From Owenia fusiformis (Eukaryota; Annelida; Polychaeta; Sabellida; Oweniidae): 64,000 bases of DNA. Within the stretch, counting starts at the first letter, position 1, and each line of letters opens with the position of its first letter. Below, one piece after another: positions 24,701 through 35,709 of the stretch. The notes under the pieces were generated by a model, which searched no databases, was not told the DNA's origin, and saw only the letters and a program-made list of their open reading frames with translations. Where the stretch lies: NCBI GenBank assembly GCA_903813345.2, contig CAIIXF020000009.1:20425759-20489758 (forward strand), in the 5' to 3' direction. Made by a program: the position numbers and the translations under genes.

Positions 24701-25826
24701 TTCAGGTAAGGATGTAATGGTGACAGTAATGCTCCTGAGTTTGGACTTCCTGAAAATATTGATTTCCCATTCAGTTGTGATTAAGGGTTTGTGTAAAAAC
24801 CTGGCTGCATATGTTACTGGGTAGAATGGTAGATGGTTACCATCCTAACACCAGGGGCGGATCTGGGAATAAACAAGGGGCGCTCCCCCCCAGATCTGCC
24901 AGTGCTAACACAACAGGTTTAACAAATTACAATTTTTTGATGCACATCATAAACTGCACATTTTGTACATGTAACTAAAAGTGTGCATGGTGTGTGATGG
25001 CCAGTATCTTGCCAGAAATTCACTTTAAAAAAATGAAAAACCCGTTCTGCCAATAAACCCTGACAATATGGGGTGTCAACATGAGAAATGGGGCAACTTT
25101 GACACTCTTTTGCAAAAAATTAGATTATCAGTTTTCCACGATGTCTAAATTCGAAAAAAAATACAAAATCTTGTAAAACCTTGATCCATATGAGGTGAAA
25201 AACATGGCTCCCCCAGCTCTTCTTCAGTGGTGTCTAGGCTCAATAAATATACTCAAGGATAAAACACAAAATCTTCGGAAAATTTATATTTCCTTGATTT
25301 TGGAGTCAGTTTATCAATAAATATCACATGTCATACCTGTCAGTAGAACGGCAAAAATAAGAAATTGGGAGACCATTGTGCAATAATATATGGAAAAGTA
25401 TATTCATAATGTACATGAATGACATTTGTACATCTTGGTTTGCTTCTAGTTTGGCTTATAAAGTGTGTGGCCTCTTATATTTGGATGTTTCTCTGCCATG
25501 TTATTTTCAATAAGATTAACATGGCTGAAATTCTTCAAATTACAAGACGGCCCAGGCTTATTGCACAAAAAACTTAAAAATATACAAATGTCATTCATGT
25601 ACATTATGAATATACTTTTCCATATATTATTGCACAATGGTCTCCCAATTTCTTATTTTTGCCGTTCTACTGACGAAATGAACCAGTGAAATGGACTCTA
25701 GATTTCGTAATTTTTCATTTTTTGGGGGAAATTTGGCAGAGACTACTCACCAGCAAGTCCTACATTAGGATCACCCATACCATAACCGCCGAAAATTCCA
25801 CCCGGATCTTGTTTTGAATTCATCAT
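21723..25826 (-). CDS. TIMM23: TIMM23, pore subunit of the TIM23 inner-membrane translocase (7 exons, complete)
   Basis: Channel-forming subunit of the TIM23 complex, which imports presequence proteins across the mitochondrial inner membrane. Exons in coding order are 25826-25751, 24749-24676, 24038-23945, 23720-23633, 22697-22639, 22362-22252 and 21847-21723. All introns are GT-AG and the phases close to 208 residues, against 209 in human. Landmarks in order are SPLHPYLNVDP in the intermembrane-space domain, YIFPEGASKTRGRFEMAF before the first membrane span, then GGAVGGANGIITGIKETAA, LMYSVFGVIISKARGADDE and LNTLTAATMTGLLYKSS in the Tim17/22/23 core. The last exon keeps a glycine-rich fourth span. 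Two Met codons start the frame; I took the first. Introns hold a minisatellite, a Helentron-like fragment, a MITE and a perfect inverted repeat. Confidence 0.95.
21935..22250 (-). repeat. 33-base minisatellite derived from TIMM23 exon 6 and its splice donor
   Basis: About eight units in the last intron of TIMM23, immediately downstream of exon 6. On the minus strand the unit is close to ATGACAGAACTGTATAAATC followed by ATTGASTAAGTCT. Exon 6 ends ATGACAGGGCTTCTCTATAA followed by ATCATCAG, and the intron continues GTAAGTCT, so each unit mirrors the exon end plus donor. Several units keep GAGTAAGT; others have GACTAAGT, which lacks the GT. Confidence 0.85.
23751..23905 (+). mobile_element. Truncated Helentron-like copy, family 2
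   Basis: Starts ACAAGACACACAGTGAGAAA, continues with TATCACACTTT, AAAATGGCCAC and ACCCAAAACCTAATCA, then GTAAAAATTTTCTAGTTTTG. The same order opens the large element at 58448. The 3' part is missing. It lies in a TIMM23 intron. Confidence 0.6.
24096..24500 (-). mobile_element. MITE family shared with 37095 and 47626
   Basis: About 400 bases in a TIMM23 intron, opposite in orientation to the copy at 47626-48050. Shared blocks include GCAAGTAGAAATAATCTTG, CATATTTGAAATCTACATGT, CCCATAGACCCCATGTTATA and a TTTCACCAGGT-type block. The ends, near TAGATGCAAGTAG and CAGATGCGGGTAG, are roughly inverted. Confidence 0.5.
25339..25674. repeat. Perfect 92-base inverted repeat
   Basis: 25339-25430 is identical over all 92 bases to the reverse complement of 25583-25674. 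Both arms start GTCAGTAGAACGGC. The spacer is 152 bases. It lies in the first intron of TIMM23. A perfect match in otherwise decayed intron DNA suggests a recent insertion or conversion. Confidence 0.9.
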
Positions 25827-26260
25827 TTGTGAACGATTAAAAGGAAAACTTTGCGTAAAATTAGCTAAAATGAAGACAAATTTCGTCACATGTAATATCC
25901 AAATGTTTCCCAGCCAACAAGTGCGCATGCGCGTGACCTTGAATGTTCTCATTCACCTCTCGATAATCTTGGCGATTTATTCTGTTTCTAGAGCCATAAC
26001 ATCATGAAAGTATGACTTGAAAAGGGTTTCAAAGAAGTCCTCAACCACATGTACTAATCACGATTCTTTCAAATGATGTAGAAACGTGTCTTTGAAACTC
26101 ATATCCGGTTGACCTATTTTTTCATGTCAAAGGTCACCAAATACACATGGTTCCTGTGTTTTTAATAATTTTCTTTTCAATTCAAGTTTTCCGGAATAAT
26201 GGTAAGTGTTATTGATATAACTTTAACATGTATCCTTGAAACGTAACTCTTAGATATAGA
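25827..26260. promoter_or_regulatory. TIMM23 5' flank and possible divergent promoter
   Basis: The stretch directly upstream of the TIMM23 start. It holds GTGCGCATGCGCGTGACC near 25920, the kind of GCATGC/GCGC core seen in housekeeping promoters. Near 26191 TTCCGGAA, an ETS-type site, precedes ATG and GTAAGT on the plus strand. That could be the first exon of a divergent transcript, perhaps a 5' UTR exon of NAF1; the link is not shown. Confidence 0.35.
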
Positions 26261-26677
26261 TATTATGATAATCAAGTTTAGAAATGCCTGAACACTCAGC
26301 AGATTTTCTTTTAAAAAATAAATTGTGTCAAAATATTGAAATTTCTTGTAAAAATGACCTGCTCCACCACCACTGTTCCACAGCTAGATGACTGCAGCTA
26401 GCGTTATTCAAGATGGTTGCCGAAATTCTTTTGTTTTCGACAAACCTCCGATTTCAGCTAAATGATGGGCTTTCAATTTCTAGTTGAAAGAGCCTATGGA
26501 AAGGGGGTTTTGTCACGTAATCACGTCAGGTGGTAATATGTTTTTCACGTCGCACGTTACTAAAAAAATAATCAGAATTACTTTCACGTTTCACGTCCTT
26601 GATCATCAAAATATTAGATTCACGTGTCACGAAGATCAAATATCATTACATTAACTTTTCATGGGCGTTAACACATG

Positions 26678-27695
26678 CTATCTATTGCAAGACTTACGCC
26701 TGCCACAACCGTCACCATGTTAATCAGTGTTTTTTAAGTAGCGCAAGGATCCTGCCATGACCGTGGTAGTGTTATCGTGTAACCCTGGTATAACCGTGAC
26801 AGGCTGATATAACCGTGACAATGCTGTATTCTATTGCAAGGCCTGTCATGACCCTGGAAGTGTTATCGTGGAAGCCTGGCGCGACCGTAGCCTTTATTGT
26901 GGCTTATAAGCGAATGTGAATATTTTGTATAGTAGTAATTTTGATTTTGACATGATTAAGGTAGTTAAACACCGTGATCATAGTATTAAACTGTTTAATT
27001 GTAATGAGGATCACTTAAAATTGTTAAGGATATTCCTGGCATTAATGTCATACATATTTACTAGTCATTGCAATACATTATAACGGTCATAGTAGAACAA
27101 GCCTAAATCTCTACATTACCACCCTCAAACCTGGCCTTGCAATACTATATTACATTGTCACGGTCATACCAGGCTTTGCGATCCCATAATACATTGTCAT
27201 GGTCATGCCAGGTTTTCAAATACACATTGTCACGGTCAATTAGCAATCATAAATTTCTACATTACCACTCTCATACCCGAACTTGGAATACTATATCACA
27301 TTGCCATGGCGGTCATACCAAGCCTTGCAATACTATATTACATTGCCATGGTCATGCCAGGCTTTGCAATACACATTGTCACGGTTATAGCAGTCCAAAT
27401 CGTAAATTTCTATATTACCACTCTCATACCTGAACTTGCAATACTATATTACATTGTCACGGTCATGCCAGGCCTTGCAGTACTATATTACATTGTCACG
27501 GTCATGCCAGGCCTTGCAGTACTATATTACATTGTCACGGTCATACCAGGCATTGCAATATAATACAGCATTGTCGTGGTTATACCAGGCTTTCACGATA
27601 ACATTACCACGGTCATGGCAGGATCCTTGCGCTACTTAAAAAACACTGAATAACATGGTGACGGTTACGCCAGGCGTTAGTCTTGCAACAGATAG
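26678..27695. mobile_element. Fold-back element with a 39-base minisatellite core
   Basis: Inverted arms of about 110 bases start CTATCTRTTGCAAGACTWAC and share CGTCACCATGTTA, CAGTGTTTTTTAAGTAGCGC and AAGGATCCTGCCATGACC. The core, about 27120-27600, repeats TACTATATTACATTGTCACG followed by GTCATGCCAGGCCTTGCAG (39 bases, three near-exact copies at 27440-27560, older ones before). Frames across it (13-residue repeats) are artefacts. Confidence 0.8.
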
Positions 27696-27705
27696 GGTCT
27701 CGGCG

Positions 27706-28711
27706 TTAAGGTGACATTTAATTTAATCAAAAGTACAAAAACATGGGAGACATATTTTTTTGAATAAGTCAGAAGATTTTGTTTACGGTTTTCCTTGTAT
27801 GTAAATGCATTTCCTGACTAAAGAGATTCATAAAAGAAAACCTCACATTTAAATGCATTTTTCATAACTATGAATTGGAGGTGCATGGCTCCCAAAAGCT
27901 AGCATGAAGAGTGTGAAGTGAGGCTATTTTTTCAAAGTTTCAAGGAGTAACCTTGCAACAGTCACACATTTGCAAGAATTCAAAATTTCCAGATATAATC
28001 TTACCTTACCAAGGAACAACGAAGGAGCATGAAAATGTGTACTTCTTGCATTGTTAGAGTATAATAAAGCTCAAACCAATGTGAATTCTAAATATTTCAT
28101 GTCCACCATTTTGTTTCCTGGAACTATTTTTTAGTCCCGAGTTATCCTCATTCATGTATCCATTGTTTCTCATTCATAAAGCCTCTATCATGTATCTATC
28201 ATGATAATTATACTGTAATAGATAAAATATACAAGTGATAATCCATGCCACTTGGTGTAGTCACAAAACTTGTATGAGGATTAATCAGAAAGTCTAGAAG
28301 TAGTTCCGGCAAACAAAATGGTAGACATGAAATATTTAAATTTACAATGGTTTGAGCTTTATTATACTCTAACAATGCAGGGAGTGCACATTTTCATGCT
28401 CCTTCGTTGTTCCTGGGAAAGGTAAGATGATTTGTGGAAATTTTAGATTCTTGCAAATGTGTGACTGTTGCAAGGCTACTCCTTGAAACTTTCAAAAATT
28501 AGCCTCACTTCGCACTCTTCATGCTAGCTTATACACCTCCAATTCATAGTTTGGAAAACTGCGTTTATGTGTGATGTTAACTTTGACATGTTTCATTAGT
28601 CAAGATACACAATTCATATACAAGGTAAACAGATTTTAAAAACATGTGTCTTTATCAAAAAAATATGGCAGTCATTTTTTGTACTTTTTATTTAATTTAG
28701 CTTCGCCTTAA
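27706..28711. mobile_element. Large fold-back element, arms about 420 bases
   Basis: The arms are about 27706-28140 and 28290-28711, with a spacer of roughly 150 bases. Both arms carry, in inverted order, GTACAAAAA, ATGCATTTTTCATAAC-like, CTAGCATGAAGAGTG, AAGGAGCATGAAAATGTG and AAAATGGT.GACATGAAATAT. Both ends are TTAAGG with TTAA outermost. The element is non-coding. It abuts the fold-back element that ends at 27695. Confidence 0.75.
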
Positions 28712-29587
28712 ATAAATCGCTAAACCGTCCAATGGCAAACACAGACTCAGCAAAATCACTCTCCATTTTGCTTCCAAGACTTACAAAGTCCAGACGATGT
28801 TCACATAGTCTAGATATCTCAGTATATCAGGTTGATCCTTGTATTCGCCGGACTGGCTTGCTATTGGTTGAATTTCTACTAAGTTGTTATTCTCGACCAA
28901 TCAAAAAAGAAGAAAAGAAATTAAAATATTAATATCCCGATGGTATTGCACCTCTCTTATGTATGTCGCGTTTTTTAACTGGTGTTCTGATTGGCTAAAA
29001 ACAGAAAAGTTTAGAAATAGGAACTAATTACATTTGAGTTTACAAAGTTCTCGGCGAGAATACATTTAATCCTACGTTCGCTTTTGTGATACATCTTATT
29101 TGTCTCACATTTGCACTGAATATGATCAATAAACGCATAACCAATGATTAATAATGTGAGTATTACTGGTCCGTAGCATACTGTGTTCAGTGAAGCTTAT
29201 CTGGTATGGTTTGACAAATTGACTGGTGTGGTCCCAGGGCAGCGGGACAGTGGGTTTGCCGCAGCCTGGTTATTATCATCTGATATTTACCTAGCTATAA
29301 ATTCACTATCGGCATTCGAAAGATTTGACTAATGAAACCTTCCATAGTTTCACTGGAAAAGGCTACTGAAATTGGGAAAATTTGTAGATAAAAAGTAAGC
29401 CGCTGAATTTGGTATTTCAGTTTCAAATGTTATGACTATAAAGTGACCTATATCCTGTGTTAAAAGGCTGTCTATCAGAGTCAGTCACAGCCTTCCTTTG
29501 TCATAGATAACATGTACAACATACATGTACATGTACATGTACTTTCATAGAACAGCAAAATTAGTAAATTACTTGATCTGTTTGCAG
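28712..29587. other. 5' flank of NAF1
   Basis: No coding frame is supported. Inverted CCAAT boxes (ATTGG) occur near 28863 and 28990, so a promoter may lie here. A CATGTA microsatellite lies at 29516-29540. An acceptor at 29586-29587 opens the exon containing the NAF1 start, so at least one 5' UTR exon lies further upstream. Confidence 0.4.
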
Positions 29588-29621
29588 TTACTACAGTGAA
29601 AACCCTGGAGAGAATAAAGAC

Positions 29622-32600
29622 ATGACTGAGAAAATAAATTCTATAGTAGATGAGATGTCTAATAATATTGATGAAGAAGGGAAGGAAGTCAAAGCAACAA
29701 TTGATAAGGGCAATAGCATTGATAACGAAACTATCAACAAAATGGAGAGTGTCAAAAAGGATGCTCATTGTGACATTAATATGGAAGATAAACCAAGAGA
29801 AATGGAAACTGTTGAACATCAAGAAAATAAAAATATGAATGAAACAAATGAAATGGAGGCAAACAAATCAGATATCCCTACAGTTATGGACACTGATTCT
29901 CAATCAAAGAACAATATTGATATATGCCAACACACTAGTAGTGATAATACCCCAGTAGTTGTTTCAGAACCCACTGTAGAAACTGGCGATTCTGATGTTA
30001 TAATACAGACTGATGAGGCTACAGAAAATAGTGCCCCAACATTTACTGATATGCATGTGAAAGTTGAAGTAATTGATAAGGATTATGAAAAACATAATGA
30101 CAATGCTCCAGGATTTGATTCGGAGGTTACATATAGAATAGAAAGCAGTAGTAGTAGCAGTGATTCTAGTGATAGTGAAGACAGCAGTCTGGCCAAACAC
30201 TCCTTTGAAGATCTACAAGCATCCGATGAAGAAATTATTAAGTAAGCACTCATTTACTTTTAATCGATTATTTTTAGAGCAGATAATTGTTTCCTCGTGT
30301 TTGGTACCAAATACTTCTTTGGCAAATTATATACAGGCCGTCAGACACTTTTATTCAAGGGGAGAATAGTTTTTTATCTCATTTTATTTTATATAATTTT
30401 GTACTTTGCACTGGTATATTATTTCCAATGTCATTTAGGCATATTGAGATGTGGCAGTCATATTGAAAAGAATTTGCAATCTTTTATCTGCAATATTTGA
30501 TGTGTGTGATTTATTGAACAAAATTAGCGAGATCTTGAAGCTATAAGAAAATCCCTTCATATATGATGAGTATATAAACTAGAATAATTACATAGAATTA
30601 CTTTCAGGGGAGACAAAAATCAGGCTAACAGGAAACCAGGCCAAGGGGAGAACAGATTCAAGACACATGGAGAACTTCTACCTGAGGCTAGTATTATAAG
30701 CTCTATACCTTGCATACTTGTAATAGACCTAGCTCAACTCCCCCATATCTGAAACTACCCCGGATTTTAGTTTAAAAAATGCTCATGCAATAAGTAGAGA
30801 TTTTATCATTTTTACATGAAATTTCTTACGGATATAGTATCACCTAGCTTACATTCATATCTGAAATTTCAGGACCATACACAATATACTTCTTGAGATA
30901 CATTGACTTTAACATGTGAACCAATGGTCTCATGGTACATATGACGTCATTAAATTGAATTAATTTTGTGAATGCCTTGAAAGGCTGAAATTGTTCGGTC
31001 AATCTGTTTTCTTTGAACAGTTAGTCAGTTTATAATCAATCAAAATATAGAGTTCTTATGTAGTCTTCCGTAGCAGGAATGCTACTTGTAGCATTCTGTA
31101 CACCAGTCTTTGAAACCATGTCTGAACCCTCCTACCTATAGAATGTCAAGCCTACTGATAACTACAGCTACCTTCAATACATTTCCCTTTGTCTGATTCC
31201 ATCTTGGAATATATAGCAATGCCTATAGGAGTCATTGTATGCAATGTCTTAATGCATGAATGATTTTAACTTGTGTAATTCTGTTTTCCCATTCTTTAAC
31301 ATGTATTCTATCAATGTTTTCTGCCTCAACTTTATTATTTTGAGTCATATTCTCCAATATTTCATAAATTGATATGAGAACTTTGATAACGTCATAAAAT
31401 CAGGTGATTTGTTCAAGATGTTTGAAGAGTATGTTTACGGTCATTCTTTGGCATTTCCAAAGAAAATAAGATGAGAAATATTGATATAAGGTTCATTTTT
31501 GCCAAGAGAACAATACTAGATATTGCTTAAATTTAAGTTGATAGTTTATGTAAGTAAATTTGGGCATGTTTAGTGGTGTTTTGCTTTATGTATTGCTTGT
31601 TTTCTCTTTAAAAATGATATGTACCGTGCCACCATCACCTTGGTTACCATAGCAACCATAAAATGTTAAGTATTAATCATACATACATGAAAACTTGACA
31701 GTGTAAGGGAATAAGATGGGGGAACAAACTTACCAAATATGAAAAAGATTGGTTCATTATTTTCATAATTAGATATATTTGTGCAAAACTTTTTGAACAA
31801 CACTTGTATACTGTACTGTAACTGTAATTCCATTTACAGGAAATGGTAGCTAACATTGAAGAGATGCACCTGACTCTGCCAGATGATGTAGAAATACTAC
31901 CAGTGGGCAAAGTCTCCAGTGTAGTTGAGTTACAGGGTGAGAAACATTTATTTAAATTCTTAGCAGTTTGGCCATATTACTGTACGATCTTCAGTACTTG
32001 TATATAATATGAGAACAGAAGTTTATGATTTGCAGTTAATGTGAAGTTTATCGAGATATTTGAGAAGTACAAATACTGAGATTAAAAAGAGGTGTTCAAT
32101 AATGATTAACGGTAAAGTAATGTACAAGTACATTTTTTGTTTATCATAGTTATAAGTTTGGCCATGTTATTCCAGTTGTGATTCAAGGCTTGTCTGAGAT
32201 CCCAGCTCTTGACCTTGACAGTGTGCTATTTCTAAAGGACAGGAGTGTTTGTGGTCAGGTAGGTATTGGCCTTCACACTCAAGTCCTAACTCAACAGTCA
32301 ACTAACTCCTCGTGTTACATTATTTCAAATATTTTTTATGATGTCTAACTTATTTTTAAAAAACAGCAGCTACATACATTTTGTTATAATGACCTGCCAT
32401 AGTAGTTCAATAAAAAAACATACAGGGTGGGCAATAAAATTGGGCCCCTTTGTATCATTCTTAGAGATATTTAGGATCTCAAAGATATCTGCTCTTTTAA
32501 ATAGAACACAATGTGAGTGTCCCATTTTTATTTACCCACCCTGTATATATTGGCAACTAGTAATATATTAAATGCTGTTACAGGTATTTGATGTGATAGG

Positions 32601-34618
32601 ACCAGTTATTGCCCCTTTCTACACTGTGCTATTCAGCAGTGAGCAGAAGATCAAAGAGCTTGGAATAGAGAAGGACACTGAGATATATTATGCTCCTGGA
32701 TCTCAAGAACTCACCAAATACGTCTTCCTGGCACAACTTAAGCAGTAAGTCATCTAGTCTCTGTTGAAAGTAACTCGAATGTGGCACTAAATCTCAGGTT
32801 AGATCTGTGTACATCCCTCCCTTCCTTTAGGATTGATGAAGAGAAATGGGGAATGGTAATATTTAAAAATACTTGTAAACATACCTCATATTCTTTGAGC
32901 TTCACTTTTACAACACAATGTGTTATGATCTTAAAACAAAGAGCGAGTATTAGTATTTTTAGGTGAATTTCTTTTTTAAATTTCAGATTGAAGGGCTCTG
33001 ATGCATCATGGGAGTTCAACAATGAACCACCACAAAAGGTCAGTTGATATTATAAAGAATTTGTTTCATTTGATGTTAGAGAATGTTGCGTTTAAAATTT
33101 CATGGTGTTTTTAAGGTGTATGTTTATTATCCCACCTGACGAAGTGTGGGTAGTGATATAGAGATTGAATATTCAGACTTGTTTATTTATAGTACATTGA
33201 ATATTCGGATGATGAGGCAGAAAGAAAAGCGAAACACAAAGCAAAACAGAAGAACCGTAAACCACCACAAGAGGGAGCTACTGGGGAAGAAGGAGAACAA
33301 CAGAAAAAGAAATGGGCAAAAAATCGCAACAGTCAAAAACAGGACAAACAAAATTCCAATCAGACAAGAGACAGGTAACTTGACATGAATAGTGTACCAC
33401 TGCTCTGCAATTTTAAAATTATCCATGAGCATTGAAACAATAACAGCTGGTCAAATACAATATTTAAATTGCCAGGATATGCATTTTAAAAGTTCTTCCC
33501 CAGTACAAAGTACTCAAAATCCCACTTCCTGGGACCAATTTCTATCCCTTCCTACGTCAGTTTTCAATTTTCATATGAATCTGAAAACAAAGTCTAATGA
33601 GTTATGACAGTGTTTTCTCAGGATTAGAATTGAAACCCTATGTACCTTTCTTAACTAGCCCTGAATATTACATTGGCATTGATTACTTAATAAATTGCAT
33701 CTGCTGCTAATAAAACAGTAAATTTCTGTTTCCAGACAACAACAACAATGTAGGTCTGGCCAGTCAGACAGTCAGAATCATAACAGAGGTAAGAACGAGC
33801 AAACTACAGATATAAGCTAACAATTTTGGCAAATAAGGCAAAGTTTGTCTCCTAAAGTGCATTATAACAAATCATTTGAATCATATTTTCTCATTATTTC
33901 ATGATACATGAACTTGTGAAATCAATCCTTGATTAATTAAAGCTTCAACAACAATAAAAAATCTTGAAATTCACTTCTAGTTATAATACCTTTTCTACTT
34001 GCAATTTTTCTCTTCATTTTTATTCTTTTTTTCTGGTTATTTGCAGGTCCCTCTGATAGACCAATCACCTCTTGGCCACCAGAAAGACACCGCAGTGGGG
34101 CACCCCCGCAGCAAACTACCTGGCCCCCTCCAAGGGGATATCTGCCCAGAGGTCAAATGAGGACACCAAATAGTGGTATGCTAAATAATGGACCAATTAG
34201 ACCAGGACAATTTGCACCTATAAACCGAGCTAGTGGGCAGAATCATGGAGATGGATTGTTAAACACACCAACTTCACCTGTTGTGTTTGGCCAGCCATTT
34301 GGTATGGTGCCTGGTCAAGGACTTGTGCAGGCCCCTGGATATTTCCCCCCTCAACAGGTCATCCAGACACCCCCACCTCAGTGGCCTGGATATTTCCAAC
34401 ATAATCCAGGATTCATAGTTCCCGGGGAGCATCAGTTATTTGGAAACCAATCAGTGCAAAATGTGCCTCCTCCAGGTGAGGAGCAGCGAGTATTTGGTGA
34501 TCAAACAAGATGGCAGCAAATGACTGGTGGACCACCACAGATGCAACCACAGCATCCAATGGTGCCAACACCACCACCAACAATAGTTGACTCAAGATAT
34601 ATGCAAAATCCTCAATGA
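29622..34618 (+). CDS. NAF1: NAF1, H/ACA RNP assembly factor (9 coding exons, complete)
   Basis: NAF1 binds dyskerin during nuclear assembly of H/ACA RNPs, including telomerase RNP, and is later replaced by GAR1. Coding exons are 29622-30241, 30608-30686, 31840-31936, 32176-32258, 32584-32744, 32987-33038, 33193-33374, 33736-33788 and 34047-34618; phases close to 632 residues. The N-terminal 206 residues are acidic and serine-rich with SSSSSSDSSDSEDSS. HGELLPE leads into the Gar1/Naf1 core (about residues 250-370) with LPDDVEILPVGKVSSVVE, VLFLKDRSVCGQVFDVIGPV, PFYTVLFSS and EIYYAPGSQELTKYVF. KGSDASWEFNNEPP and a YIEYSDDE segment precede a basic stretch. The C-terminal 190 residues are rich in Pro, Gln and Gly. 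Every intron is GT-AG except the second, which needs a GC donor at 30687 to keep phase. Confidence 0.95.
32421..32543. mobile_element. 123-base mariner-type MITE in an NAF1 intron
   Basis: Ends CAGGGTGGGCAATAAAA and the complement of CAGGGTGGGTAAATAAAA, with TA directly outside both. Single ends of the same type (CAGGGTGGGCCAAA) occur at 45254 and 62506. It is too short to code. Confidence 0.85.
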
Positions 34619-35263
34619 TAGTGATCCAGTTTTACCTAAAGTTCAGGCATGTTTTGCTCGAGGAGGATTGGATCCCAGAATGCAATCTTGATATTTTCGA
34701 ACAATAAATCTGATTATGAAGGATGTCGTGATTACAAAATTTGAAATCAAACAGCATTTTTTACCTAAAAATTGGAATCTCGATTTTTTTGTCTTTATTT
34801 TCAAACAAATAATTTCAAAACTCACAAGAAGTGGTTATATCTAATGCAGAGAAGAAAAACAGAAGCTCAAGAGTATGTTAACCTTCAGTGATTACAACCA
34901 AAACGATTATCAGCGATATCTTTTCTAAATTTTTGGTATGATTGCTTATTAGAATCTCTCAATATCTTATCTCTTTATATTTCAATTTGGAAACTGCACT
35001 GTGCTCTCACTAGAGAGAATACGGTACTCATTGTCAGTTTTGTTGATTAACGATACCTTCTAATATTTCTAAATTTAAACAATCTTAGCCATCTTGGTAT
35101 ATTTCTCATAACCAGAAATACACCAAATGCATTACCAATTTCACGGAGAATTAGACGAATATCTAATTTTGCAAATTTTTAATTCACCAAATTAAAACGC
35201 TTACCAAATTAAAGAAAAATACAGTATATTGACCGTGGAGAATTAAACCTATGAGAAAATAAA
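34619..35263 (+). other. NAF1 3' UTR with two repeat fragments
   Basis: AATAAA at 35258-35263 is a candidate poly(A) signal. Within the UTR, 34664-34760 resembles the element at 63185-63412 (GAGGAGGATTGGATCCCAGA, then AATGCAATCTTGATATTTTC). 35155-35226 is a diverged end of the CTGTAGATAC transposon family. Confidence 0.5.
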
Positions 35264-35709
35264 GTGTCCGATGGGCAAGCAAACATGTATATCAGTGTTA
35301 GTGTGCATCATTATTAGTCATTGGATTGTTGTGGTTTTATTTTTGATGGAGAATTATGTTAGAATTGGAATTACTACAGACAGCCATACCCTCCCTCATT
35401 ATAGCAAGTTAGCAACTTTTTGTAGCTCAAGGATTTCTTTAGCTTCTATTTAAAACTTGACATTGCAAGTAATCTTATTGAGGCCCCTGTAAATGCCCCT
35501 GCAATTTGAAGGTCAGTAAAAGGTCAAATCTCAAATGTGAACTTATGGTAACTTGTAGATGAGAATTCAATTACAGAAAGTTGAAATTTGACCTTGAAAA
35601 ATTCAGAAAGACCTTTTTCAATTTTTGAGCTCTGATTTTCCAAAACTGGTGTAGAGCTACTCCAGTACTACACAATGCTTGTAAGTTGCCATAGGCATTA
35701 GCAAATAGG
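35264..35709. other. No gene recognised
   Basis: Contains AAGGTCAGTAAAAGGTCAAAT and ACTTGTAGATGAGAATTC near 35510-35570, a faint match to the Helentron-like unit at 59400. Otherwise nothing is recognised. Confidence 0.4.

Noticed and set aside
27137-27639. Three overlapping plus frames with 13-residue repeats
   Set aside because: They come from the 39-base tandem array inside a fold-back element.
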